A DNA stretch of 64,000 nucleotides. It comes from Leisingera thetidis. Lineage in GTDB: Bacteria; Pseudomonadota; Alphaproteobacteria; Rhodobacterales; Rhodobacteraceae. The translations under genes were made by a program, and so were the position numbers. The notes beneath the pieces were generated by a model that was given only the letters and a program-made list of their open reading frames with translations, did not search any database and was not told where the DNA came from. Numbering within the stretch: position 1 is the stretch's first letter; each line of letters opens with the position of its first letter. The stretch is taken from assembly GCF_025857195.1 (NCBI RefSeq), contig NZ_CP109787.1:4281001-4345000 (forward strand), given 5' to 3'. Below, one piece after another: positions 8,435 to 16,447 of this stretch.

Positions 8435-8706
8435 TACGAACCTCCAGCAATCATCGGAACAATGTGGCCGTCGAAAAAGGCCACCAGCGTTTGTGTCATG
8501 AAACCCATGGTCACCCAGAAAACGACCAGGATCGCTGCCAGTTTCGGCACGAAGGTCAGGGTCATTTCCTGCACCGAGGTCAGGGCCTGAAACAGACCGA
8601 CGGCAAGACCTATCGCCAGTGCGACAGCCAGGATCGGCGTCGACATGGTGACGGCGGCCCACAGGGCCTGGCGCAGGGTGTCATAAAACAGGCTTTCGCT
8701 CATCAT
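8434..8706 (-). CDS. fliQ: Flagellar biosynthetic protein FliQ
   Basis: FliQ is the small two-helix subunit of the FliPQR export gate. The 90-residue protein shows both membrane hairpin segments (about residues 16-38 and 52-75) joined by the conserved LTSVQEMTLTFVPK loop. Two adjacent ATG codons at 8706 and 8703 are possible starts; neither has a strong ribosome site, and the gene begins three bases after the fliE stop, so reinitiation is likely. Placing a type III gate gene inside a rod operon is usual for this bacterial group. Confidence 0.95.
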   Translation of the reverse strand: MMSESLFYDTLRQALWAAVTMSTPILAVALAIGLAVGLFQALTSVQEMTLTFVPKLAAILVVFWVTMGFMTQTLVAFFDGHIVPMIAGGS

Positions 8707-8709
8707 GGC

Positions 8710-9012
8710 TCAGACCGGCATCCTCAGGATTTCTTGGTAGGCCTCAACGACCTTGTTGCGTACGGTGACAGCCGTCTCGACCGCCAGTTCGGTCTGTGCC
8801 AGCGCCTGCACCAGGGCGTGGGGATCTGCCTGCGAGGTCATCGCCTGCACGGAGATCTGCTCGCTTTGCTGAAGGGTCGTGGCGAAATCTTCGAAGCTCT
8901 GCTTCAGATGGGCGCCCGCACCAGTGCCGGCGGCATCATGGTTGGGATCAGCTTTGGTTGCTGGACGAGCGGCGGTATAGCCGCTTGCGGCGGAAAGACT
9001 GCGAATATCCAT
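8710..9012 (-). CDS. fliE: Flagellar hook-basal body complex protein FliE
   Basis: FliE joins the MS ring to the proximal rod and is an early export substrate. The 100-residue product has the Gly/Ala-rich flexible N-terminus and the helical C-terminal half with KQSFEDFATTLQQSEQ and VRNKVVEAYQEILRMPV, the conserved FliE ending. GGAG lies seven bases before the ATG. It sits between flgC and fliQ in the flgB operon, the standard rod-gene position. Confidence 0.95.
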   Translation of the reverse strand: MDIRSLSAASGYTAARPATKADPNHDAAGTGAGAHLKQSFEDFATTLQQSEQISVQAMTSQADPHALVQALAQTELAVETAVTVRNKVVEAYQEILRMPV

Positions 9013-9034
9013 TCTGGATCTCCAAAAGTTTTGG

Positions 9035-9427
9035 TTAACGTCTCAATAGGTCCATAAGTGAAGCCGACATCGTGCGGGTCTGCTCGAACATCTTCAGGTT
9101 GGCCTCGTAGCTGCGCTGGGCTTCGCGGGCGTCGGCGATTTCGATCATCAGGTCGACATTGGAGCCTTCGTAATGACCGCTGTCGTCGGCCAGCGGATGC
9201 GAGGGGTCATAGACTTCCTCCAGATCGCGGCGGTCCAGTGTGACCCGGCCTGTGCGTACATGCTCGACATCGGTCTGCAGTTCGCGCACCGCTTCGAATG
9301 GCACGGTCTTGCGCCGGTAGCCCGGCGTATCCGCGTTGGAGATGTTTTCGGAAACATGGCGCAGCCGTGCAGCCTGCGCCTTGAGGCCACTGGCGGTAAC
9401 GGAAAGGGCTCTGGAAAACTCACTCAT
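9035..9427 (-). CDS. flgC: Flagellar proximal rod protein FlgC
   Basis: FlgC is a proximal rod subunit. The 130-residue protein carries the rod signature at residues 27-38 (SENISNADTPGY) and the C-terminal helix with REAQRSYEANLKMFEQTR. A GAGGGGGA ribosome site precedes the ATG. Thirteen bases separate it from flgB upstream. Confidence 0.96.
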   Translation of the reverse strand: MSEFSRALSVTASGLKAQAARLRHVSENISNADTPGYRRKTVPFEAVRELQTDVEHVRTGRVTLDRRDLEEVYDPSHPLADDSGHYEGSNVDLMIEIADAREAQRSYEANLKMFEQTRTMSASLMDLLRR

Positions 9428-9440
9428 TGCTCAATCCCCC

Positions 9441-9830
9441 TCAGGTTTTGCCCAGGCTGGCGCGCAGGACGTTCATGGAGGATTTGTAGATGGCCATGGC
9501 ACGCTTGTGCTGACGTTCGACCTCAACCCCTTTCAACAGTTCCGTTTCGACGGAGACCGAATTGTCGTTGGGGTCTCTGCCCGCCTCGGTGGAGATAACC
9601 GCCCAGTCCATGCCGCTGCCTGCAGAGCCGTTCAAATGGCTGCCGCGGGTGGCGATCATGCTGCTTGGCCGGGCACCGGCGGCAAAGACTTCTTTAAAGG
9701 GCTTGATGTCCTTGGCGTGGTAACCGGGGGTATCGGCGTTGGCGATATTCTGGGACACCAATGCCTGGCGCTTGCCGGCATGGGTCGCCATTGAATAGGC
9801 AATTTTGAATACGTTCAGTTCTGTGAACAC
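9441..9830 (-). CDS. flgB: Flagellar proximal rod protein FlgB
   Basis: FlgB is the first proximal rod subunit and the first gene of the nine-gene operon. The open frame extends to 10118, but everything upstream of 9830 is antisense to fliI. The GTG at 9830 has GGGAG about nine bases upstream and gives 129 residues starting MFTELNVF. The rod signature SQNIANADTPGYHAKDIKPF and the C-terminal VERQHKRAMAIYKSSM helix are present. Confidence 0.93.
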   Translation of the reverse strand: MFTELNVFKIAYSMATHAGKRQALVSQNIANADTPGYHAKDIKPFKEVFAAGARPSSMIATRGSHLNGSAGSGMDWAVISTEAGRDPNDNSVSVETELLKGVEVERQHKRAMAIYKSSMNVLRASLGKT

Positions 9831-9918
9831 CAGGGCTTCTCCCTTGATCGATTTCAACCAAGGCTTAACCCCGATTCCTTTAGAAATTGTTTTCAGGACA
9901 TCAATGGAGGCCGCTGCA
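9831..9918. promoter_or_regulatory. Divergent promoter region between flgB and fliI
   Basis: The 88 bases separating the flgB and fliI starts must hold promoters for a nine-gene operon and for fliI. A TTAACC half-site resembling one arm of a CtrA box is at 9865-9870, but no second arm is present at the 7-base spacing. I see no clear sigma factor hexamers. Confidence 0.35.
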
Positions 9919-11247
9919 ATGAAAGCAGAGCTGCAAGCACTGACCAGGCAAATTGCCGGCAAACGCCTGGCGACGCAGATGGGCCGGGTGACCGGGATCT
10001 CGGGCGGGGAAATCGAAATCGGCGGGTTGGCCAAGGCCGCACGAATCGGTGACAGGTTGGTATTGCGCCGCGGTCCGCAGGATGAGCTGCATGGTGAAGT
10101 TCTGAAGATCAGTGGCAATCATATCAGCATGTTGCCTGACAGGGCGCCGGATGGCGCCGCCATTGGCGATCCGGTTCTTCTGCGCCCTTCGCCAGAATTT
10201 TCACCCAGCGATCATTGGATCGGTCGGGTGATCGATCCCTTTGGCGAGCCACTGGACGGCCGCCCCCTGCTGGCGGGAGCCGTGCCGCGGGACCTGATGG
10301 CGGCACCGCCCAAGGCGGCAGGCAGGCGGGCCATGGGGGAGCGGCTGGCCACCGGACAGGCGGTGCTGAATACGATTCTCCCGATTGTCCGCGGCCAGAG
10401 GGTCGGCCTTTTTGCCGGTTCCGGGGTGGGTAAATCCTCGCTGCTGGCCAAACTGGCCCAATGCATGGAGGCCGATGTGGTGGTGATGGCCCTGATCGGC
10501 GAACGCGGCCGCGAGGTGAACCATTTTGTCGAACAGGTCCTGGGGCCAGAAGGCATGCGCCGGGCGGTTGTCGTGGCTGCGACCTCGGACCAGTCTGCGC
10601 TGGTCCGCCGCCGTTGCGCCTGGTCCGCGATGACAGTGGCAGAGCATTTCCGCGACCAGGGCAAGAATGTCCTGTTCCTGGCCGATTCGGTAACCCGGTT
10701 TGCCGAGGCGCATCGGGAGATTTCGGCCGCCTCTGGCGAAGCGCCGGCGCTGCGCGGATACCCGCCCTCGGTGACGCCGCTGATCACCGGCCTGTGCGAA
10801 CGGGCCGGGCCGGGTGCTGAAGGGCAGGGAGATATCACCGCGGTATTCAGCGTTCTTGTGGCTGGTTCCGATATGGATGAGCCGATTGCAGATATCCTGC
10901 GCGGTGTACTGGACGGGCATATCGTGCTGAACCGGGAAATTGCCGAACGCGGGCGGTTCCCTGCAATCGACGTCTCGCGGTCGGTGTCGCGCAGCCTGCC
11001 GGCAGCTGCCACTGCTGATGAGAACGAAGCAATCAAAGACGTGCGCAAATTCCTGGGCGCCTATGAGCAGTCGGAAGTGATGATCCGGGCCGGCCTGTAT
11101 GCCGAAGGCAATGACGCGGTTCTGGACCAGGCGGTGAAATTGTGGCCCGAATTGGATGCGTTTTTCGGCCGTGAGGATCCTGAAGGAATCACCAGCAGTT
11201 TCAACCGCTTGCTTCTGCTTCTGCGCAGGTCGAAGGCGGGCCGGTAG
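9919..11247 (+). CDS. fliI: Flagellum-specific ATPase FliI
   Basis: FliI is the ATPase of the flagellar type III export machine. With the start at 9919 the protein is 442 residues, the usual size; GGAGG lies eight bases upstream. An ATG at 9904 would add five residues, and the frame remains open back to 9805. The Walker A motif GSGVGKSS is at about residues 167-174, Walker B is in VLFLADSVTRF, and the family stretch IGERGREVNHFVEQ follows Walker A. The gene stands alone on the plus strand; downstream lies insertion-sequence debris, so any genes once cotranscribed with it may have been separated. Confidence 0.96.
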   Translation: MKAELQALTRQIAGKRLATQMGRVTGISGGEIEIGGLAKAARIGDRLVLRRGPQDELHGEVLKISGNHISMLPDRAPDGAAIGDPVLLRPSPEFSPSDHWIGRVIDPFGEPLDGRPLLAGAVPRDLMAAPPKAAGRRAMGERLATGQAVLNTILPIVRGQRVGLFAGSGVGKSSLLAKLAQCMEADVVVMALIGERGREVNHFVEQVLGPEGMRRAVVVAATSDQSALVRRRCAWSAMTVAEHFRDQGKNVLFLADSVTRFAEAHREISAASGEAPALRGYPPSVTPLITGLCERAGPGAEGQGDITAVFSVLVAGSDMDEPIADILRGVLDGHIVLNREIAERGRFPAIDVSRSVSRSLPAAATADENEAIKDVRKFLGAYEQSEVMIRAGLYAEGNDAVLDQAVKLWPELDAFFGREDPEGITSSFNRLLLLLRRSKAGR

Positions 11248-11815
11248 AACCTCGGCCATTTCGAATTTCAAACAAGAAACTGCGCTTCCAGTCCGAACCG
11301 GAAGTGCCCATTGTAGAAGCAAATTGCTTTGCAACAGAAGCATCTGTGTTCGGTTTTGGCAACCGGCCATGCTCCGCCAGACCAGAAAGGTACTGATCTG
11401 TTTTGCCCTTCCCTCCTGAATGGAAATACAGCAATACCGCCGGTGCCGAATACCGTTTTCTGCTTGTCTCCGCCCCTAGTCCGGGCAAGGCCCGGCGGCA
11501 ATTCAACATGGCTCCAGATCGTCTGCGCAGCTCAGGTTGATCCATGATGACGGATCAATGATGTTGCCGCATAGTCGGCTGCGGCGGGATAGGGCCTTGC
11601 GGCACGGATCAAGGGGGCTGGCTCACCAATATCCACCGCAAAGGCATGTATCTGCTTGGTGCAGATGTGATCAGACGTGGGCTTGGCAGGGTCAGATTGG
11701 GTATTCGGCGTGCACCTTCTTCCAGCTTCGGTCTCCGGAAGGTGCTGTATCTCGAACTGACGGTAATACGTGGTCTGCGTGCGGCAGCCACAAGCACTAG
11801 GGAAAGAGATGCTGC
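11248..11815 (+). other. Intergenic region: fliI tail and non-coding 5' end of a decayed IS110-family element
   Basis: No protein-coding frame is convincing. From about 11530 the sequence runs without interruption into the transposase remnant at 11816. IS110-family elements carry a long non-coding end next to the recombinase that, in the IS110 group, is transcribed as the bridge RNA guiding integration. About 285 bases here occupy that position. The exact left end is not visible because these elements lack terminal inverted repeats. Nothing recognisable lies in 11248-11530. Confidence 0.5.
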
Positions 11816-12380
11816 GTGAAACATTATGCCGGATTGGATGTGTCAGCAAAAGAGACCGCCATTTGCGTTGCCGGCGAAGACGGTCAAATCTGCCTGGAAA
11901 TGAGGGCTGCGAGCCACCGTGAAGATCTCGCTCTGGCATTCTGAGGCATAGGGAGCCATGTCGAGCCATGTCGAGCGGATCGGGTTGGCAGCCGGCCCCC
12001 TGCTGCAAGGGGTGTTCGAAGGTCTGGCGTGCGCGTCTTCCGGTGGTCTGTATCGAGGCACGCCACACGCAGGCCTTCCTCAGGCGCAAGTGAACAAGAC
12101 CGGCCGCAATGATGCGCACGGGAGCGCGCAGACGATGTGTGTCGCCGGGATGTCTTGGGGCTCCCGCATATGCTTCACGGTGGTTGTCTCCGGCCGGTTC
12201 AGGAGCCGCATTCTGGAACGGTCGGGTGGCAATGCCATGCTGGAGATGGCGACAGCCCCCATGCTGCGCGCCAGGGCCGCGTGAAGTCAGGAACTGGCTG
12301 GCCTTGAGGAACAGGTCCGCCAGTTCGCACAGGATGATCCGGTTTGCTGCCGCCTGATGATGCCATGGTCAGGACTGCGG
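11816..12380 (+). pseudogene. Decayed IS110-family transposase, first copy
   Basis: From a GTG at 11816 the translation MKHYAGLDVSAKETAICVAG is a typical IS110-family start with the catalytic Asp of the DEDD RuvC-like domain (GLDVS). The frame stops at 11942. Later pieces continue in other frames: RIGLAAGPLLQGVFEGLA, RLPVVCIEARHTQAFLRRK, VNKTGRNDAHG, then NAMLEMATAPMLRARAA and SQELAGLEEQVRQFAQDD. At least four frameshifts or stops break it, and the C-terminal catalytic Ser region is missing after about 12380. It cannot make a working recombinase. Confidence 0.88.
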
Positions 12381-13118
12381 CCGGCATCCGCCAAGCACGC
12401 CAATGAGATGGGCACACCGGAATTGCATCGAACCAGCATCAGATTGGCGTCCTTTGCGCCGGCCACGGACCGAAGCATGAGCCCCAGGGGTCTCAGCGCG
12501 AGGCTGCGTCAAAGCCTGTTGCGGACAGGGGCAAATGCCGATCCCCAGTCTCGGCGGAATCACTGCTCATGCGCTAAACTGCTTGATTGAGATCGTCCCG
12601 TGACGAAGTCTGACCTTGTTGTTTTTCAGCTTTGTTATTCTCCCCCCCGCCGCTGGCCTTGGCGGAGGCCGGCCGCGGGGGGGTCTGTGCCTTGCGGGTT
12701 TGACCCCGTTTCGTAGCAAGCCAGCACCGCCTCTTTTCACTGATCCGAACAATTGAATGCGGCCAGCCTGGACCGCTGGCCAGAAGGAAGAGAGCACGAG
12801 CAGAATTTTGCATTCGACGATCATTGGTTTTGATGGCTCCCGAGACGGGCTGTACATCCACTGTCTTTCTGACCGGCACCTGCCTCGATTGCCGAATTCA
12901 CGGAAAGGTCATGCGCAACAAACGGCGGCCGCCCAGATAAGATGTGCTGCGGCCCGCTTTGAGGCGGCCAGCGGGCAGGAGCGGCGCCTCGGGTCCGTTT
13001 GGGATGCCGCGGGCATATCCACCCGGCTAGTTGCCACCCGCACGAAGTGAGCCATGGATGCGCCAATGGTTCGAGCGCGATGGCGAAGGCGTTTGGGGCC
13101 AGCTGGGGTCCCCGAACA
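12381..13118. other. Insertion-sequence debris without recognisable genes
   Basis: About 740 bases between the two transposase remnants. Several 60-100 codon frames exist on both strands, but their translations are Arg/Pro/Ser-rich and resemble nothing I know. A Gly/Arg-rich stretch around 12640-12680 contains a run of C then G-rich sequence. I treat the interval as degraded insertion-sequence or host sequence that has lost function. Confidence 0.5.
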
Positions 13119-13538
13119 AAGTTATACCGGATTGATGCCGGGCTGACCGCCCGCTTCACCGTCTTCCGCCCTGAGGCCGGGCGAGCCCTTTCTAATGAAC
13201 AGCTGCGCCCTCTCAGGGCTCTGGCGTCCAAGCGGGGGCAACTTATTGAAACGCAAGCGGCTCCTGGCGTTGATAAAGCCGCACGGAAGGCAAGAAACGG
13301 CAGATTTGTTCGCGGAAAGTGCAGCATCGGCAGTGGGCGGCGGTTGTTGCGGCACGTGATGTTCCAGGCCGCACTCATTGCCGCGCATCGCAACCCGGTC
13401 CTGAAGCCCTTCGCAGACCGGCTGCGGAAGGCGGGAAGGCCGTGCAAAGTCTTCATCATTTCCGCCGCCCGCAAGCGCATGGCAATCGTCAATCCACTCT
13501 GCATATCCCGCCAGAAAGGGGCATCTCAGCCCTTTTGA
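13119..13538 (+). pseudogene. Decayed IS110-family transposase, second copy (internal deletion)
   Basis: One frame ending at the TGA at 13536-13538 reads IDAGLTARFTVFRPEAGRAL then LRPLRALASKRGQLIET, which match the end of the RuvC-like domain of IS110 transposases. It then jumps directly to RHVMFQAALIAAHRNPVL and FADRLRKAGRPCKVFIIS, which match the C-terminal Tnp domain. The coiled-coil linker and the start of the second domain are deleted, and no N-terminal DEDD part is found upstream. The divergence from the first copy shows that it is a different element or subfamily. Confidence 0.85.
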
Positions 13539-13805
13539 AGAATTGAGGGGCCAGTGCCAGTCTTGGGTAACGGCACTGAACCAATTTCGAACGCCTTGCC
13601 GACTTGCAAATATCAGGCATTGTCCAAGCTGCTGAATGGGCTACCCTTCATGCCGAAGCCTTCCTGGAGAACCTGCTCCAGGAAGGTTACTACTGTCCCG
13701 CGTTGCAAAACCGCACCCTTTGCAAGTTCATCGAACCGCTTGTCAAATGTGGCGTGAAGGGAAGTCCCGCCCTCATTTCCAGCTGCCGGCAAGAGGAGCT
13801 GAATG
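13539..13805. other. Non-coding interval downstream of flbT
   Basis: No gene seen. It contains a perfect 11-bp inverted repeat (listed separately at 13659-13686) and lies between the second transposase remnant and the 3' end of flbT, so part of it may be the far end of the insertion element. Confidence 0.45.
13659..13686. repeat. Perfect 11-bp hairpin
   Basis: CCTTCCTGGAG at 13659-13669 and CTCCAGGAAGG at 13676-13686 are exact reverse complements around a 6-base loop. No T tract follows on either strand within a few bases, so it is not a standard terminator. Confidence 0.85.
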
Positions 13806-14210
13806 TCAGGAGGGCCGGACAGCAAACAGGCGGTCCTCCCGCGGCAGCAAGGTCCTCAGCGCCTTCAGACAGCGGTAGTGGTTGTTGCTGATCAGGGCGT
13901 CCGTTGCCTCGGCCAGCGACGCACGGCTGTCCGGGTCAGTGAAAACCTGGCTCAGCTCCTCGATCCGGCGCAGCATCGGCAGGCGCTCTTCCTCGGGATC
14001 GGCGTCGCCGGACAGGATCAACTGCGCGGCATAACACACCCGGCGCACCGGTGTGTTGGCTTCTTCCGGATGGATCGCATCGCGCAGGCGCAGGATGTTG
14101 GCATCCGGGGTAACAATGGACAGGCGGCTGCGGCGGTCGCCGTTTTCAATCACCGCGCCATTCACAAGGACACGCTCCTTGGGGGCAAGTTTCAGGACAA
14201 GTCCGCTCAT
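13806..14210 (-). CDS. flbT: Flagellin biosynthesis repressor FlbT
   Basis: In Caulobacter FlbT binds the 5' untranslated region of flagellin mRNA and destabilises it when the hook is incomplete. The 134-residue product matches the family: it starts MSGLVLKLAPKERVLVNG and contains DAIHPEEANTPVRRVCYAAQ and an acidic middle. A TTG at 14216 overlapping the flaF stop is an alternative start, but the ATG at 14210 with GGAG ten bases upstream gives the conserved MSG start. It is the third gene of fliC-flaF-flbT. Confidence 0.93.
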   Translation of the reverse strand: MSGLVLKLAPKERVLVNGAVIENGDRRSRLSIVTPDANILRLRDAIHPEEANTPVRRVCYAAQLILSGDADPEEERLPMLRRIEELSQVFTDPDSRASLAEATDALISNNHYRCLKALRTLLPREDRLFAVRPS

Positions 14211-14212
14211 AT

Positions 14213-14584
14213 TCAAGATGCTCCGCTGCGGAGGCCACGCATGATGGCCGTATTGATTTCCACCAGAGGCCGGACATTGGCCTTGCGCTGAAGCACTTTG
14301 CTGGTGTGCTGTCTCGTGAATTCCGCCAGTTCGAACAGGTTCCGCTTGAGATCGTCGGGCAGGGAATTGCCCTTCGAAGCGAGATCCGCGGTGAATATGG
14401 ACCAGAGCTTGCGGTTGTCGTTCAATGCCGATGCAAGTTCATTGAAATCATCGCGGCCGTTTTTCGCCGCCGTGATCAGCCGACGGGTGACGCGGGCGAC
14501 CACTTCATATTCGAAATTTTTTGCTGTCCGGGTCGGGGCCTTTGCCGCCGAATAGGCACTCTTCGCCTTCAGAAGGGCATTCAC
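14213..14584 (-). CDS. flaF: Flagellin synthesis regulator FlaF
   Basis: FlaF is a flagellin-specific chaperone/regulator that works with FlbT to match flagellin synthesis to export. The 123-residue protein has the family start MNALLKAKSAYSAAKAP, with the conserved YEVVARVTRRLITAA and NRKLWSIFTADLA stretches. The stop nearly abuts the flbT start. It lies 78 bases downstream of fliC with a strong hairpin in between, so expression may be partly read-through from the flagellin promoter. Confidence 0.94.
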   Translation of the reverse strand: MNALLKAKSAYSAAKAPTRTAKNFEYEVVARVTRRLITAAKNGRDDFNELASALNDNRKLWSIFTADLASKGNSLPDDLKRNLFELAEFTRQHTSKVLQRKANVRPLVEINTAIMRGLRSGAS

Positions 14585-14630
14585 GTGTTTTCCTAACGTA
14601 TTATTCTTCAGGTTCTCTGAGAGGGGAAGA

Positions 14631-14653
14631 CCGGGGCGCCGTCAGCGCCCCGG
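14631..14653 (-). terminator. Hairpin between fliC and flaF (attenuator or mRNA 3' end)
   Basis: CCGGGGCGC at 14631-14639 and GCGCCCCGG at 14645-14653 form a perfect 9-bp stem with a 5-base loop just after the flagellin stop. The following minus-strand bases are pyrimidine-rich (TCTTCCCCTC) rather than a pure T tract, which fits partial termination or RNA stabilisation. Confidence 0.7.
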
Positions 14654-14662
14654 ATCAGGCTG

Positions 14663-15472
14663 TTAGCGGAACAGCTGCTGCAGGGTCGATGGCGCCTGGT
14701 TCGCGATTGAGAGCGATTGCACCGCCAGCTGCTGCTGAGTCTGCAAGGCCTTCAATCGCGCCGACGCTTCTTCCATGTTCGTATCCGTCATGGTGCTGAC
14801 CCCGGATTTCAGCGAGTCAGTCAGTTTCGACACGAAATCGTTCTGATCGCTCAGACGGTTGCTGTCGGCACCCAGCTGAGCCGCAGCGTCGATCGCGAAG
14901 GTCAGAGCCGCCTCGATTTCGCTCAGAACGGTGGCAGCGTTGGTCGAGTCCAGCGTGGTCCCCATGGTGCCGGAAATGGCATTCGTCGAGTTGATCCCGG
15001 TAATGGAGATCACGTCGGCAGTCGCGCTCAGGCCACCCAGAACGTCCAGCTGCGAGGTCACACCGGTGTCCAGCAGGTTTGCACCGTTGAAGTTCGCGGA
15101 GCTGATGATCGAGTCGATCTGTTCACGTTTTTTGGCCAGGTCGGCTTCGATCTTGGCGTGATCCACGTTCTGGGAAACGCCTGCGACAGTCAGCTCACGC
15201 ATTTCCTTCAGGGTTTCCACGATCTGTTCCATGCCCGAGGAGGCAACCGCGACAGTGGCCTCGCCGAAATCCAGCGCGTCGGAGACAGATTCGAAGGCCT
15301 GGATGTCGGATTCCATCGATTTGGAGATGGCCCAGACAGCGGAGTTGTCCTTGGCCATGCCGACTTCTTTACCGGTCGAGATCTGGTTCTGGGTCTCTTC
15401 CAGGTTGTTATTCACAGACTTCAGGGTCTGCAGAGCAACCATTGCGCCGTTGTTTGTCAGAATGCTGGTCAT
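14663..15472 (-). CDS. fliC: Flagellin
   Basis: This is the filament subunit. At 269 residues it is a short roseobacter-type flagellin, with the conserved D0/D1 helices at both ends (start MTSILTNNGAMVALQTL; end region QQQLAVQSLSIANQ plus STLQQLFR) and only a small central variable part at about 130-180. An AAAGGA ribosome site precedes the ATG. It heads fliC-flaF-flbT, which places its own post-transcriptional regulators downstream. No second flagellin gene is in the window. Confidence 0.95.
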   Translation of the reverse strand: MTSILTNNGAMVALQTLKSVNNNLEETQNQISTGKEVGMAKDNSAVWAISKSMESDIQAFESVSDALDFGEATVAVASSGMEQIVETLKEMRELTVAGVSQNVDHAKIEADLAKKREQIDSIISSANFNGANLLDTGVTSQLDVLGGLSATADVISITGINSTNAISGTMGTTLDSTNAATVLSEIEAALTFAIDAAAQLGADSNRLSDQNDFVSKLTDSLKSGVSTMTDTNMEEASARLKALQTQQQLAVQSLSIANQAPSTLQQLFR

Positions 15473-15618
15473 AGCTTTTTCCTTTAGCTGTGAGGCGTTT
15501 TAGCCCCGGTATTCTGTGCCCATTGGGCGTTGATTGACGTCTTTCTGACTGTGCGTTCCGCCGACCGGCTTCCGCGCCACCCCTCATGAGGTGCAAGGCG
15601 ACTTTGGCGCAGGAGTTG

Positions 15619-15633
15619 CTAAGGGAGTGCTAA
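15619..15633 (-). promoter_or_regulatory. CtrA-like box upstream of fliC
   Basis: Read on the minus strand the site is TTAG-N7-TTAG, two half-sites at the exact spacing of the CtrA consensus TTAA-N7-TTAA with the same one-base change in each. It lies about 150 bases upstream of the flagellin start codon. CtrA control of flagellar genes is established in alphaproteobacteria; binding here is inferred. Confidence 0.45.
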
Positions 15634-15673
15634 TGCAGGGATTTGGTTTTTTAGAATTTTCCCCAAATTGCGC

Positions 15674-16033
15674 TCAGGCCCGTTTTTCGAGTCTGGTGGC
15701 ACCACGGGTGCGATAGCGGGTCTTGCGCCCGGCCTGGTCATAGACATCCAATCCCTTGCGGATGCGGCGCAGTTCCGCCATTCGGGCAGCAACGGCGCGG
15801 ATGCCGTCCATTGCACTGTCCAGAAGCTGCTGGTTGCGGGATACCTTCGATTGAACCTGCTCCAGCGCCCCGCGTTCAAGCTCTGTCACTGCGTTCAGCT
15901 TGCCGATGACTTTCTCCTTCTTGGCCAGAAGCTCTTCCAGTTTTCCGAGGTCGCCGGCCATCAGCGCGGCGCGTTCGCGGTCAAGGATCTGATCAAGCTC
16001 GTCAATGAGCTGCTGCGGTTTCGGGTTACTCAC
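15674..16033 (-). CDS. FlgN-like flagellar export chaperone
   Basis: FlgN-type chaperones bind the hook-filament junction proteins FlgK and FlgL before export. The 119-residue protein is almost entirely helical (LIDELDQILDRERAALMAGD at residues 9-28, then a long coiled coil) with a basic C-terminal tail, matching the FlgN family in length and pattern. It overlaps flgJ by eight bases on the same strand. Sequence conservation in this family is low, so the assignment rests on architecture and position. The symbol flgN is likely but not certain. Confidence 0.75.
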   Translation of the reverse strand: MSNPKPQQLIDELDQILDRERAALMAGDLGKLEELLAKKEKVIGKLNAVTELERGALEQVQSKVSRNQQLLDSAMDGIRAVAARMAELRRIRKGLDVYDQAGRKTRYRTRGATRLEKRA

Positions 16034-16319
16034 CTTGGGTCTCCTTCAATGCGTGATATAGTGATTCGGCGAGGCCGACGCCGCCGGCGCGGGCAATCTG
16101 ATTGGCCTGCTCGCGGATGAGAAAACTGGAAAACTGTTCCTCGCCGGCGCCGCCGCCAAAGCCTTCGCGGGATTCGCCGAGGCCCGCGGATTTCAGCATT
16201 TGGGCGAGAAAGGATGCTTCCAGCTCAATCGCGGCCTCGCGCAGCGGATCGCTGCTTGTCGGCCGCTTTGGGGAAACTGCAGACGAAGTCTGCAGCGAGG
16301 TGGGCAGAAGATCTGGCAT
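16026..16319 (-). CDS. flgJ: Rod-binding protein FlgJ (single-domain)
   Basis: This is the FlgJ N-terminal rod-cap domain only. The 97-residue protein contains AAIELEASFLAQMLKSAGLG and FLIREQANQIARAGGVGLAE, the conserved rod-binding helices. The muramidase domain seen in enteric FlgJ is absent, which is normal in alphaproteobacteria, where a separate transglycosylase opens the wall. It diverges from fliK and is cotranscribed with the flgN-like gene. Confidence 0.88.
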   Translation of the reverse strand: MPDLLPTSLQTSSAVSPKRPTSSDPLREAAIELEASFLAQMLKSAGLGESREGFGGGAGEEQFSSFLIREQANQIARAGGVGLAESLYHALKETQGE

Positions 16320-16380
16320 GTCCGGTTCTCCGGTTAAAAGTCGAATTGCATCGATTTTTCCAAGACTGCGCAGGAACCGG

Positions 16381-16395
16381 TTAAAATTGCCGTAA
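16381..16395 (+). promoter_or_regulatory. CtrA-like box between flgJ and fliK
   Basis: The sequence is TTAA-N7-GTAA (TTAAAATTGCCGTAA), one base from the CtrA consensus TTAA-N7-TTAA, in the 128-base divergent region between flgJ and fliK. It lies 53 bases before the fliK ATG and 62 bases before the flgJ ATG, so it could serve both. Confidence 0.5.
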
Positions 16396-16447
16396 CCGCT
16401 TTTGGGTAAGTGTGTCCGGGTCGAGATAGAATGTCCGGAAAGTGATC

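Noticed and set aside
12821..13504. A 227-codon minus-strand frame in the IS region
   Set aside because: It lies opposite the second transposase remnant, which has recognisable IS110 motifs on the plus strand; the minus translation has no known features.
11816..13538. A single intact IS110 element spanning both remnants
   Set aside because: The first remnant carries its own middle region up to about 12380, and the second begins again in the same RuvC-like domain with different sequence, so they are two elements.
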